Source: Sycobia sp. Sy_11
Lineage: Eukaryota; Arthropoda; Insecta; Hymenoptera; Epichrysomallidae
Direction: 5' to 3'
Assembly (NCBI GenBank): GCA_018907035.1
Contig: JACCIC010000003.1
Span: 5,491,001 to 5,555,000, forward strand
Length of the DNA stretch: 64,000 nucleotides
The position numbers and the translations under genes were made by a program. Positions 12,520 to 25,767 of the stretch are shown piece after piece. Within the stretch, counting starts at the first letter, position 1. Each line of letters opens with the position of its first letter. The notes under the pieces were generated by a model, which was given only the letters and a program-made list of their open reading frames with translations, was not told the DNA's origin and did no database searches.

Positions 12520-13204
12520 TAAAAAAATTATTGTAATAAACAATAGTTTATATATTATGTTACGAAAGCGAGTTTTTGTAAAAGCTCATAATGTATTATT
12601 ACCTACACTTAAGCTTAAAGCTTTCGCATTTCTTAAATTGCTAATATTTTTTATAATTTACAGTTTTCGCTAAAACAAAAATAAAAATTAGAAAAACGTA
12701 CGTATTATAAACATTTTTAGTTAATTGCAAAAAATTATGTATACCATTATTTGATAATTCGTGTGATATGTAGTAAATCACCAGGGCACAATTTACGATA
12801 TGCGTAAATATAATTAAAAGAATATGAAAGAAAACTTGTTTTATAAAATGATATTAGATCAAAGGAATATATGTTATTGGCTCCATAATTTAAACATTTA
12901 AATACATTCAAGTAAGTTCTTTTTGTATGAGAATAGAATTTATTCTCAAATATTTGCACTTTATCTGAAAATACAAGTAATAAAAGTGAAAAGCGAAGAT
13001 AACAGAAGATTTCTCGTAATAAATTGAAAAAACGTCTTCATTTACATTTTGACTTGCAAGCTTTCAAGTGAATTTCTTTAAATAAGTACGATCTTCTCTA
13101 TAATCGGATTTATCTGTAAATATATATATATATATTTTAATATTAAATTTTTTTTCTTGATTAAACGCCTCAAATTAGTACGCAGTTAATTATGTATATT
13201 TTTA

Positions 13205-13322
13205 TAACCAAATTGGATAGTCGATAATATCAGATTAAGAATATAATTTCTAAATAGATGATTAAAACCCATAATAATATCAATCTAGAAATTATATCGA
13301 TGTTTTCAATCTATCCAAATGT
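13205..13322. repeat. Imperfect inverted repeat, ~118 bp
   Basis: Outer arms AATTGGATAG (about 13210) and CTATCCAAAT (about 13312) are complementary. Inner arms ATATAATTTCTA (about 13241) and TAGAAATTATAT (about 13287) also pair, with a loop of about 35 bp. It could be a small fold-back element; no target duplication was recognised. Confidence 0.6.
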
Positions 13323-13759
13323 AAAGCTTGATTTTGGTTCATTATGCAGTACTTAAACAATATTTTTTTACAATTTTTTTTTTTTTTTATTATAACAAGG
13401 ACTCTTCATTAGAATAATGTAGCGCTAAATGCTGTAATAACATTGCAGAAAAGTTTACAAATTGTTTTTGTCGATAATGTTTCATTTAAAATATTCGCTG
13501 TTTTTGTATTATGCATAAATTTTAAGGCATTTGTTATACGTATATAGATACGTTGTTTATTACAGTTTGGATAAACAAGAAAAATGGATTCAAGAAAAAA
13601 TTTCTTATTTTTACATAAAAAACGTCATGACAATATAATATAATAAAAAATTAAGTTTCATGTGCTGGTTTATTATTTATATTAAATCAGATAAATGAGA
13701 TATATCATTATTTAGTTAGCAATGTAATTTTTAGACTTAATTAAAGTGTATGAAACGGA

Positions 13760-13761
<2 letters not shown>

Positions 13762-13811
<50 letters not shown>
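13762..13811. repeat. (TA)n microsatellite, 50 bp
   Basis: Uninterrupted run; it generates a spurious open frame of alternating Ile and Tyr. Confidence 0.97.
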
Positions 13812-13814
<3 letters not shown>

Positions 13815-14781
13815 AAAACTTTCTACTTTCTACATTTTTTATTTATTTGATGGTAAGAGAATATTAATTATAGAAAAAAAGCAATTTCCGATCGAGTTAA
13901 TCCATCAAGGCCCGAATCAACATCTCATTCCTAACAATCAATTTGATTGCTAAAGCTATATTTACTAAAATAAATGTTTGATTTACAACATTATTGATTC
14001 GTATGTATATGATTTTATTCTAACTTTATTTCTATTTATATTCGTTTTTGAAAAGGACAACATTTTTTTACTTCTCAAAAATCTATTACAAAGATGATAC
14101 CGATATTCGTCAAATAATAGTTAGTGTTGGAGAAAGGTTTCCGTTTTAAGATATGCATGGTTTACGCCAAAATGCTGGCCGAAGGCATAATATTTTAACA
14201 ATTTATAGAACGAGATCTTCAACAATTTTTCATAATTTTAAAACAAGTTCTTTTGAGATTACTTTTCCATTGAGAGACATTGGATTTGTTGGAATGTATA
14301 GCAGCCGTATATTGGATTCGAAATTTTATACTTTTTAAACATTTTAATAAATAATGTTTTTCTTTCGAACTGATAAATATATACTTTTAAAGAATTTATT
14401 CTATAAATTATCAAAATATTATGTCTTTAGTCGCCATTTTTGTACTGCCATCTTGAGAAAAAAGTTTTCGCGACCCTGTTATTTTCTGGGTATTTTATAA
14501 TAAATTTTATGATAAGTTATGGATAAATAAAAAACTACTATGATCTCTTAAAAAAGAAGAACAAATAGAAAAAAAACTTAGAAAAAGTCGATCCTTTTAT
14601 TTAAAACATCGTTGAAAAGTGACGTTAAATAACGTGTTTACAAAATTTCTGAGGGCTCTGCAATTATTCAACATCATACGTTGGAAATTTACTAATACAG
14701 ACCTTAATGAATTAAACTGAAATTGTAGATAAGACTACTAGCAGAATTGTTATTTCTTTGTAAAATATAAGAAATGTTATG

Positions 14782-14785
<4 letters not shown>

Positions 14786-14831
<46 letters not shown>
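14786..14831. repeat. (TA)n microsatellite, 46 bp
   Basis: Uninterrupted AT run downstream of the CNRIP1 3' end. Confidence 0.97.
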
Positions 14832-14834
<3 letters not shown>

Positions 14835-15281
14835 AAAGTTTATTTTATCATTTTATACAATTTATATATCAATTAATTTTAGGTTTTATCAGCTATAAGA
14901 TATATATTTAAATATAAATAACAAACGCTGAAAAGCAAAATTATAACAATATTTTAATGTTATTCAATTATCGATCATATAATAGTAAGCACCTTTTACA
15001 TACGTAGGCACAGTTTCACAGAGCTTGGGTGTATTAATTTGAATATTGTACAAGTATATTAAATTCGATAAAATGTTTTGCTTACGTGATCAAATCATTC
15101 ATGAGAAGTAAATAATTTATGTTTTAACAATAATACATTGTTTCATTGTTGCTATTAGAAACGTTTATATAATTATGCAAAATATTAATGTCCAAGTATT
15201 CGATATACACTTGTACAGTATATTTAACATCTTAAATGTACATTTCTTTGCCGCTAAAATAAGAAATTTACATTAAAAAGA

Positions 15282-15287
15282 TTTATT
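15282..15287 (-). terminator. Possible polyadenylation signal of CNRIP1
   Basis: TTTATT on the plus strand reads AATAAA on the minus strand, about 325 bp after the CNRIP1 stop codon. Other A-rich hexamers are nearby, so the assignment is weak. Confidence 0.3.
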
Positions 15288-15610
15288 ACGCTTTGGCAAT
15301 TATTATGTAATTATAATATAATTTTTATATATGATTATAGAAGAAATGCATTTTTTTATATAAACTTTTTTTTTGTCTCGTCAACAAACGCAGACTTACG
15401 AAAAGCGTCTTGAGTCCCTCGATATTGATGGTTATTATTATACATATATCAGTGCCATTCTTATATATGGCTACATATAGCAACAGTGGACAAAGAGTCA
15501 GAAGGAACTGATGAACGAACAATAGGGGAACAGCCGTGCGCGAGCTCGCAGGGACTCCTCCCGTACTGTATAACAATCGACCCCCGATCGCGGCTTTCAT
15601 CCAACTATGA

Positions 15611-18600
15611 TCAGGTGACGATGCCGAGCTTCCTGTACGTCTCCCGGTCGACCATCACCAGGCGGCCCTCCACGCTCGTGCAGTCGAGCTCGATGCAATG
15701 GAGCCTCGAGCCCCACTCGCAGTGGCTCTGGTCGTCCGACCTGTAATACTTGATCTGCAGGCAGGTGGTGAGATTGCCCGAGCCGAGGACCCTCATGGCG
15801 ATCGGCAGCTCCTCCCGCTGGCCCCGCTGGCTCGCGCTCACGTCATTCGTGCTGTAGTAGGCGCTGTAAGCGCAGGCGGTGCCGTCCCTCGCGCGCTCGA
15901 CCGCGTCCACCTCCTTGCCGTCGAGCGCCAGGGATCTGGGGAAGGTGACACGGAGTATGGAGTTTCGCCGATAATGTATGTCTGCCATATATGTGGCCGT
16001 GTATGGCAGGGGTTTGTTTAATGCAGCATAGGATTTGGGACAGTTTTAGGGAAGAAGGACGAATAAAGGGATTTTATGGGAATACGAAGGAATACGAATT
16101 GGAAGTTATTTGCTGCTGACTTTTGTTGTTGTGCTTGTTGTTGTTGTTATCGACATATATAACATTAATTAATTTTAATAATATATAATTATTAAATATT
16201 TATATGAAACAATAATGAATCTAAAGAAGTCCTGTATTTTATGTAAAGAACGAGTTAAGGGTCAATATGTCAGAATATAGTTATTTTATGGTTCTTTTTA
16301 AGGCTATAATTAAAGATAATATATATGTTTTTGAATATAATAATACGTGAATGGAGTATATAAAATTTATTTATTCAGATTTAATTAACGTACCTGAGGT
16401 ATACGTTTACAAGATATTGACACATTCTTTGAGTGACAACAACAACAACAACAACAGTAACAATAACAACAACAACAGTAACAATAACAACAACAATAAT
16501 AATATTAATAACCATGACACTAATTAATATAAACAATTGTTGTATTAGAATTAATAATTTACATAACGAGCATTATATAAAGCTGAGACCATAGAAAACT
16601 TTCAATAATATAGGCTTGTAACTTGTGAGCGTGCTTATATAGATTACTAACTACAAGAACTCTTTTTTGAATATTTTTTTGAAAATAAAACATTATTGTT
16701 TAATTATTAATTTTTTCAATGTTTAGGAAAAAGATAATATTTTAAACAGAACAAATATTTTTCTGTAGTAAAACATCCTCTAAAACTGCATATTTAATCA
16801 TTTATGATTTTTTCAAGTTCAGATTTTACATTTTATTTCAACAACTTTGACTGCATGCAAAATCACAATTTTCATTAATATTTTTGGAAAATTCAAAATC
16901 ATGTACTTCCTGTTCAAATTGAAATAAAAATTTTAATTACACAAATAATCAATATAATTTTTCAACAAACGCGGGACCCTCTATTATATTGTACATACAA
17001 TGCTGTAAAATGCAAATCGTGTTTTTTTTTGGCACGTTTATCGTCAGTTTTTTTTATCGATTTATACGTTTGGGTTTAAATTATTCAAAATGATTGATGA
17101 AAATTCTAACAGGATACACGGTTTTTAATTTTTCAATGTTATTAATTAATATATAACTTCGATTGAAATAGGTACTTGTAAAATTTGATTTTCCTAAAAA
17201 ATGACAAAATTTGATCTTCAACAAAAATTATAACTTTTTAAATATCAATTTGTGATTGCGTTTCGATATTTAGCCAACGGAGTATTTTTACTTTCCTGTG
17301 AATTGCGTCCGCAGATTATGGGATATATATTACGAAACGATATAAGGTCTTGCAATTCAGTTAGAGTGTCTCTGATCGATCATATTTGTTATTATATATA
17401 TTTATAATAATTATTTTATCCATTGTATGCATAATGTATATTTTATAGATAATATATCGCCCGTTCATTGTGTAAATAAATAAAATCTAAATAAAAAAAT
17501 ACATAAATATAAATTTTTCAAGGATCAAAATTAGAAGATATTTTACCGAAAATGGTCTATATTTTTACAAAAAAATTTGTCCAGTACAAAATATTAACTT
17601 GTTCCTAATTATTTAAATAATTGAAATTAAAAGAACTAAATAAGGTTATATCATCTTAAACAAAAAGACCTCCGAGTAGGTATTTTACGGGTGAAAATAC
17701 ATAATGAAAAGCCTTTTCATTCTGAGACATATTATTGCAAACGAGAAGATAGAAAGAAATTCTCTTGGTTATTACATAGAAGCTGAAAAAGCAATTATTT
17801 TAATTGGTATATTTGTTACAGTGTATAGTAGAAAGTTTAAATAGTGCTTTTAGAAAAAAAAACTTCACGCAAATGTAAAGCAAATTTCTTACATTTCTAA
17901 AAAAATGAAAACAATTGAAATTAATTAATTAAAAATACTTTTCAACATATTACTTTATAGGTTTAACAATTTCCTTATATTATAATGAAAATATATGCTG
18001 TACAATGTGAATGTATAGCGGTGAAGGATTAAGGCGGATTTTAGGTTCTATTTCTATACTAAATAATCCAGGAAAAAAGGATAAATGAAAGTAAGGCATG
18101 TGTCTAATATTGATTTTTTTAGTCGGATTATACATAAATGTAAAATATCACATGCAAAGAATACTCGAGAGTAAAAGCTAGTGATTAAATTGACGTATTC
18201 TCCTGTAGACTTGTTAGTTTCAGTAAATGGTGCCGATATCTATTGTCAGACATGAACGTTTAATAATAACAGCATAAATTTCTTACGTCAGACTTTAGAG
18301 TTTGCTCTTTATATTAATTGTAAAGAAAAAAATATTTCACATCTCAGATACATCACTTTACGTAATTGAATTACTTCTGTGATTAATTTCGAGAAAATTC
18401 CTCACCATCGCGAACAATTATTCACGCTCATAAGCAATACTACATTATACGTATGCGAGATTTGCAAAAAGTTTCGAAACGCCTCCGCTGATTTCGGAAT
18501 TCGTCGCTCTTGTAATAGTAAAAATGACCAGTCCGAAGTTCGATATGATTTTTTTCGAGGCGATCGTTATCGTGAAATCCCGAATTTGACCTTTAAGGTC

Positions 18601-18980
18601 GTTTGGCGTTTAACTTTGCTTTTTGCTTTTAAATAGTTAATCCTCCACCCCCCCCCCCGCCTACCACCGTTACTGACATCGGTTCGAACGAGCGTGTAAA
18701 GTACGAAGCAAAAAAGTTCAAATGCATCTATATACCAGGTAATGCATAATTAATACAGTGTGGATTAAACTTTAGCCGATTTATACACGCGTTGGTATAT
18801 AGCTGCGGGTGGTGGAACTTTATCTTATACCCACGTGCTAATGGATTTAATTGGCAGTAATTGGAAAAACCACGTGATCGAAGGACGCGATCGATGTCGA
18901 ACTTGTCATTTTTGTATTAGGTAATTAATAACAAAATCAGTACGGGAAGCGGGGGAGTTTAATAATTTTTAATAATCTTG

Positions 18981-19029
<49 letters not shown>

Positions 19030-20557
19030 AAGGGTTATTTTTTTTAAACTTAGTTAATATATACTATCTTCCATTAGAGTGAAGGTCTGCACTTGGTGAT
19101 ACTTTTTCTTCGAACGGGTCTATTGGATGCTAAACTGGACAACTATAAGCTTAATAAAAATTCAGGCATAAATAAATATTTATTTGATTTTTTTTTTAAT
19201 TTTTAATGCTTATTAGCCCGCAGTCAACCTCGGAATTTCGATCAGTCTTATCTTCAACAGTAAAATGCAGAATTTGCTTAAAATATTTTAATAAACCAAT
19301 AAAATGTATCTTTACTACTTAATACGAGACTTACTTTCTGAGAGTATTTATTTATTTGTTTTTCAATTTAATTAAAGTTCCGATGTTTACGATAGTAAAA
19401 AACTCGACGCTTTCACTGGGTCAGCCCGAAACTGCTCCATTCAACGTATTATTTAATTTTAAGATTATCTGCCAGGTGTCGTAGAATTTTATCGATATAA
19501 AGTATTGATCGTAATGTGGATATAACGGAGAGATGAATTGAGTCGTAAGCATTTTATGATTAGTTTTTTCTTTCACCTTAAAGCAGAGGATTTTAAAACA
19601 GAGAAAATGGCTAAACTATACACAGTATCAACAGATTGCAGAGGATACTCTATGAGACAAGCTTTACGAAGTATTTAACTCATATTATTCATTTGCATTG
19701 ATTATGTTACATAAAATTGATTTATTCCTACTTACCAGCTTGCAAAAGCAATTTTTTTTATAACGAATTAATTCTAATAAGAGCATAAATCTTTTCAAAA
19801 TAATCTCTGATGAGTTGTTGTTTATCTACTTGACCAATACCAACCCAATTTTAACACCTTTGTCAAAGTTTGATCTTTATGCTACTGGCTTAATTGGAAA
19901 TACATAAAAATAAATATTTAAAAGATTCACGAATTTCATTATTATTTTATATGCAATAATTTATAAGTTTACCTTGGACATGGATCGATTCGGATCTTAA
20001 CCACTATATGCGCATATACTCAATTTAACAGTTTATAATATTTATGAACTATTATTGAAAATGAAGAAAACATTAGTTTCCGTATAATCGCACCCATGTT
20101 CGAAATGCCGCATCGACCTCATATTTTCACATTAAAAACTTGCGCATGAAAAAATTACGATTCTTTATATAAAAACGTCATCCTTTTTCGAATCTAAAAA
20201 AAAGTGTGAGTATGATAGAAACCTTCTGAAAAAACTTCCAACAATAGCTCGTTTATCATACATGTACTATATTCCCGTACAGTAAATGTAGGTAGACCCC
20301 TTCACGTACACCTTTTTAAGATTAAAATCGCCGGATTCAGCAGGCGTCGTACTTGTTGCCCGTTCACGATGGTACAATTAAAAGCTTTGACAGATCTCCC
20401 CCCGCGCGACGAAATTCGATAATTCGCTCGAAAGCGCGGCAAAGGGCGGCAGAGGGGGTAGAGGGGTTGAGGCCGCGTAATAACTCGATACTATAGCTCT
20501 AAGGCATATATTGCACAATGCGCACATTTCCAGCGCGCGTCGCACGGAAAAATACAG

Positions 20558-20622
<65 letters not shown>

Positions 20623-23600
20623 CTAAATGTTTCAGACACGCGCTCGAGGTGGCGTGTGCATGTTTATTATATATATTCATGTTTCAATGCTCATTCGAAT
20701 TTATATTGGCTCGTGGCTTTTTTTTCATATTTGTTAATATAGATTATATATATATATATAAGAGCCTTGTAATATAGTATGCATATCGCTAACGTTTATT
20801 TGTTCGTTATTCAGCCACGGTAATTTTACAAATGCTCGCACACGGCCAAAAAATTGATTATTTACTGCAACTGTATATATAATATAATTTTCCTTTGAAT
20901 AAGTTTTATCAATAATTGTACTGCAGTCCTAATAGATTAGTAGTAACAGTTTACATGTAAAAATATCCTTCATATATTATCAGTGCCGTCTTTTAGGAAA
21001 AGCTGGGATTTTTTAGTCCCCTACCTGTACAGGGAGGGACATCGTAATATAACATACAAAAAAGAATCTATTTTTTTATAGGCAAACAATTATAAATAAT
21101 TGTATACTTTTATTCTTTAATTCCACATACATAAATTTGTAGTTAGATCTTATTTAATAAAGTAAATTTTTTTTTATTAATTTGATAAAAGAAATGATAA
21201 AATGTATATTTTCAATTCTTGACAAAAAACGAGTTTCTGAACAGCGAGGGAATGTAAATAACAAGATATATGTATATGTGCATGCTAACTTATCGATCGA
21301 GCAGCTCTTATTATATATTTAAAAGTAATTAAAATATTTAATTGGTTATTTCGTTCTGAACACAAATAAGTAATTTCAAAGGTAATATAAAATAATAAGT
21401 ATAATCCATAGAATATACTAGTTCATATGGTATAGATGTGTGTAAAAATTACTGTTGTACATTTAAAAATGTTATTTAAATAATCATTTTATATAACGAA
21501 TTTCTTCTATGGGCCTCGAGCGTTTAAGGATTTAAAAATGGCACTAATTATATGCATTCGAGCGCATACATCATCAGTATCATAGCCGGTATAGTATTAC
21601 TTTCGTACTAAAAGTATTATTTTTTGATTATAAAAAGTGTAATTGCGTCAGAAACGAAATTTTTACATGCAAACTATAAAATTTTATTCATCAAAGCATA
21701 TTTTTATCATAATTATTCGCATAAATGATATCATCACTATGACATTTGCACCGAAAGAAAATTAGTATTTTCAAGTAAATATTTATGCAAATAAAGTAAT
21801 GCAATATTATATATTCATTTTATAATTCTTTATTAGATGAAAGGAAAAATTATTTATTTTCATAAAAAATATGTCGATTTAAATAAAATATTTAATTGAT
21901 AATATTTGAATAAATATTTATTTAAAATAGAAAATTCTCTCAGAGTATTAGAGAACTAGTATTTTGATTTATTAATAATGATATATTTAATACTAATATT
22001 ATTCATTAATAATAATATGTTTTATAATAATAATATTTATTAATAAATTTTATTATTATCACACTATAAGATTATCGAAAGGATTTAATTATTCCAGTTT
22101 AAGAATTTTATTTTATTTATTTGTTTATCTGTTTTTACGTAAAGTATTATTTCTGCTAGTATTATACCAATAGTTATTAATATAACTACTATTCGGACAC
22201 AAAAGAAAAATCAAACAAAGAAAAGAATTCACTATTTTTCTTTCAGCATTTGTAAAGAAAAGTAAAAAAGTTTAATGCCTATAAATATAAAAGAACTAAC
22301 AAGTCGGTTAAGCTTTTCTAAAGTGCATAAGAGCAGAAACTTGTAAGATTGTATTAACATTATTTTTTTAAATTTATGTATACCAGTTTCAGAAAAGGTT
22401 TTTTTTTATCTCTTACTCTTCGTTTTTTCATTAGTCTCTAATGCTCCTTAACTTTTTCTATTTATATATATATATGTACATAGAAAATCGTGAAATATAT
22501 TACAATGTTCTCACGTAATCATCTCGATCGATGATATTTCCTAAATATATATGTAATTTACACAGACATGAGCTGATTTATTTGTTTTTTTTTTTTTTAA
22601 ATCGCATCGGGACGTTTCCTCGTTTATGTATACACGGGTATGAGGAATATAAATCATTGAGAGTCAATTCGGATGAAATGCGTTACACTCGGGTATACTT
22701 GAAAGCGTGTAAATCACAGAGGAGTTTTTCAGGTGCATAGTTTTAGTATATTAGCAACAGGTCGAAGGGAGGGGCGGAGCCGACGCCTTATCGACAACAA
22801 AAAGAGTTATGACCGGCAGAGAGGCAAAACGTCGAGTTTAGTTCAAAATAAAAGCATTTTCTACGGCTTTAGCTTCATTTTTGTTTTGTTTTGGAAATCC
22901 GTTTATTTTATTCGTGCTTTTTAAAAATATTGATTTCGTGATCATCCGTGCGTAAAGCCGAGAAGTTTTTGAAATTCTCTGGTCAATAATGCACGGGAGC
23001 AGATCGTTTTTACACTCTTCTGGAAACTTTAATAGTCCCTTATTTTCTAAGTATAGATAAAGAACAACGTTCTTATTTATTATATTACATTTTGTTAAAT
23101 AATTTTTTGTTCCTTTTATTTTATTTCGAAGATATACCGAACGCGAATGAAAATTTTAATTTCTACGTTGATTATCTGACATTCCGATGAAATATCGTAA
23201 TTTGACTACTCGTCAATTGAAATTCAAAACAGTTTATCAGTTCATTTATTTTCTACAAGTTGTTTTGTTAATTTTTTAAGCAATTTTTTTAATCTTGATC
23301 AGTTCTAGGTTATGTCACAGCTATACATCTAGGCTGTTGTCTGAAAAGACCCTCACCATTATACAAAACTCCCCACTACTCATAAAAATTTTTTTTCTTA
23401 ATATTACTAATCTCACTTAATTAATCTAAAAGAATCACGGGAAAGTTTCTTTAAAAAATGCTCTTGTAATTAGCTCAAGTGGGGTGATAATGAAAATTTA
23501 GTAATTAATATACTATGTATATAAAATCGTATATAGTTTGTATGAAAAAGCGAGGATTCTTAAAACAAATTAGATAATGTATCATTCGAATAAATTCGAG

Positions 23601-24730
23601 AAAAGAACTCTGATTTTGCAGAAATTTTTACTAAGGAACTGGAAGCCAATTTCATTAATGTTCACGGTGCAATAATTTAAAGAATTTATACGTAAAGAAT
23701 AAACATGGTCTGAATGAGAATTCTACGAGTGAGAGATCGTTTTTTAAATTAAAATTCATAAAAATAAAAGAAAATATTGAGGTTATCAATGTCCGAGAGC
23801 ATAATATAGACTTAATAATGTGGCTTAACGTGGCTGGAAAATTATATACGCCGAAAAATTTTATTTTCGAAACAATATTATTCTAATATTATGGAATTGA
23901 AATAAGTTCAGTTTTAAATTTCTAATATTTTTATATAAAAAAAGTTAAAGATTGGAATGAACTTTTCGGAAAAATTCTATTTCTGTACGTAGCCTCTAAT
24001 AGTTATATGCCCGTTTTAATATATAGATGTAGCTGAATCCTGTTAGCTGCTGTTAGTGGCTTTGAATCGAAAATTTAGCTCGTTGAATACACTATATCTA
24101 TCGTTGAAATTGAGGATACTGATAATGTTATTGCGATCAAAAAATTACCATCAATTTTTATCACTTTCAGAAAACGAAGCAAATAGAATATGAGAGGAAT
24201 AATACACGTCAATAAATCAAATAGATAATTAATAAAATAAACTAAAATAAAATATTACAATATATACATATACTTTTATATGTATATATATGGTATATAT
24301 TTATAATACGTCAATGTTTAAACCTATATATCTAATTATTATAGAAGCATAGTAGAGAAGCATACATATGGAGTTAAAGTGTGTATGTAAAACATTTTAA
24401 TTATACTAGTATACCAACTATGTATGGATATATATGCAGAATAAGTCGTGACTCGGCTTGAAGAGTTTAAACTAGCTATTACAGTTTTCAAGGCAATGAC
24501 TGATTCTGTCATATTAAAGTAATTAGCTTATATGCAAAATTCATACAATCCATCTCAATTATTATTTCATATGTCCCTTCATTGTAACGCAAATTTCAAC
24601 CAAATCTTTAAAAATAAAGACATCCGACTGCACCGTCATTATGAAAAAGAATCGCCAATTTTCCGGGAGAAATATTCGTCGGAAACTCGGAAATATTGTA
24701 AAGCGCACCCGCTGTATTTCCCGTTCAAGG

Positions 24731-24780
<50 letters not shown>

Positions 24781-25088
24781 TGTGTGTGTTTAATATTGGT
24801 TTTTCAAACGAACGCTTGCGCGCACGAAGATTATTATAGGAATAATGATCGAGCATTTTACGCGGACACGAATAACCAAGCATACGGGACATTATTTTTA
24901 TTGCTAGTCGGAATTTCCGATGGATGGATTTTCAAACACACACACACACACACACACCCACGCGTAATATATTGGTCACGAATCGAGCGAAAAGAGCAGA
25001 CTGTGTTCTCGCATATAGAAGCGAACGCTGCAAGAATTGGAAGATTTTTCTAAAACAGAAATCAATGGCGCACATTGGAGCAATTTCT

Positions 25089-25144
<56 letters not shown>

Positions 25145-25615
25145 CGAAAAAATTACTTATATAAATAATCCAAACAAATACGAAAAAATTTCTAAAGCTC
25201 GTGATTTTTACGAAGATTGTTAAAAGGTATTTGTAAAATCGAAGGTCTTTTAAATCAAAAGAAAATCCCGACTGCAAATATAAATTATACAAAGGGAAAT
25301 ACAGCTTGCACCTGAGTATATTTTCAGAAATTAAATTACGAATTTCATTTAGCATTTTTTCCTTCGACTATATATTCAGGAAATTCTGGAGATTCATAGA
25401 AGGGCTTGCAGAATTGAAAAGAAATTTATAATTAAACTTGCGCGTTTATTGACTTGTTCGCTAGAACCCGTTGATCTTTATTTGATTAGGCAATCACTTT
25501 CAAAACAGACGTGGCACAATCGTGTAATATACTACTTTCGTGTTTCGGCTTTCGGCTTCGCATTGGTTTTATATATTGGAACAGATATATGTGTTTTTTT
25601 ATTCACATACGTATG

Positions 25616-25662
<47 letters not shown>

Positions 25663-25707
25663 TCATATACATACATATTCATACATACATATTCATACAT
25701 ACATATT

Positions 25708-25767
<60 letters not shown>

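Larger units (their letters stand above)
9767..15280. other. AT-rich intergenic stretch without recognisable gene
   Basis: Both strands were read. Open frames here are short, start anywhere and resemble no protein I know. Visible contents are (TA)n tracts, one short tandem duplication at 11811 and an imperfect palindrome at 13205. The stretch separates the convergent genes RPAP1 (+) and CNRIP1 (-), so it holds their 3' UTRs at the ends. Confidence 0.6.

Noticed and set aside
15936..15988. Extension of CNRIP1 exon 2 to an ATG at 15988 ([10 protein letters not shown])
   Set aside because: A strong acceptor (CACCTTCCCCAG) at 15936 gives the phase needed to join exon 1, and the joined sequence matches family length; the extension would break the frame.
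15698..16021. Plus-strand frame of 107 codons over CNRIP1 exon 2
   Set aside because: It is the antisense shadow of a GC-rich coding exon; the minus strand matches CNRIP1.
18379..18636. 85-codon frame with a CEICKKF segment suggesting a zinc finger
   Set aside because: Only two Cys with normal spacing and no His pair; no relation to a family and inside the CNRIP1 intron.
20378..20742. Open frames of alternating Ile-Tyr on both strands
   Set aside because: They are translations of (TA)n tracts, and the same artefact recurs at every long TA run in the window.
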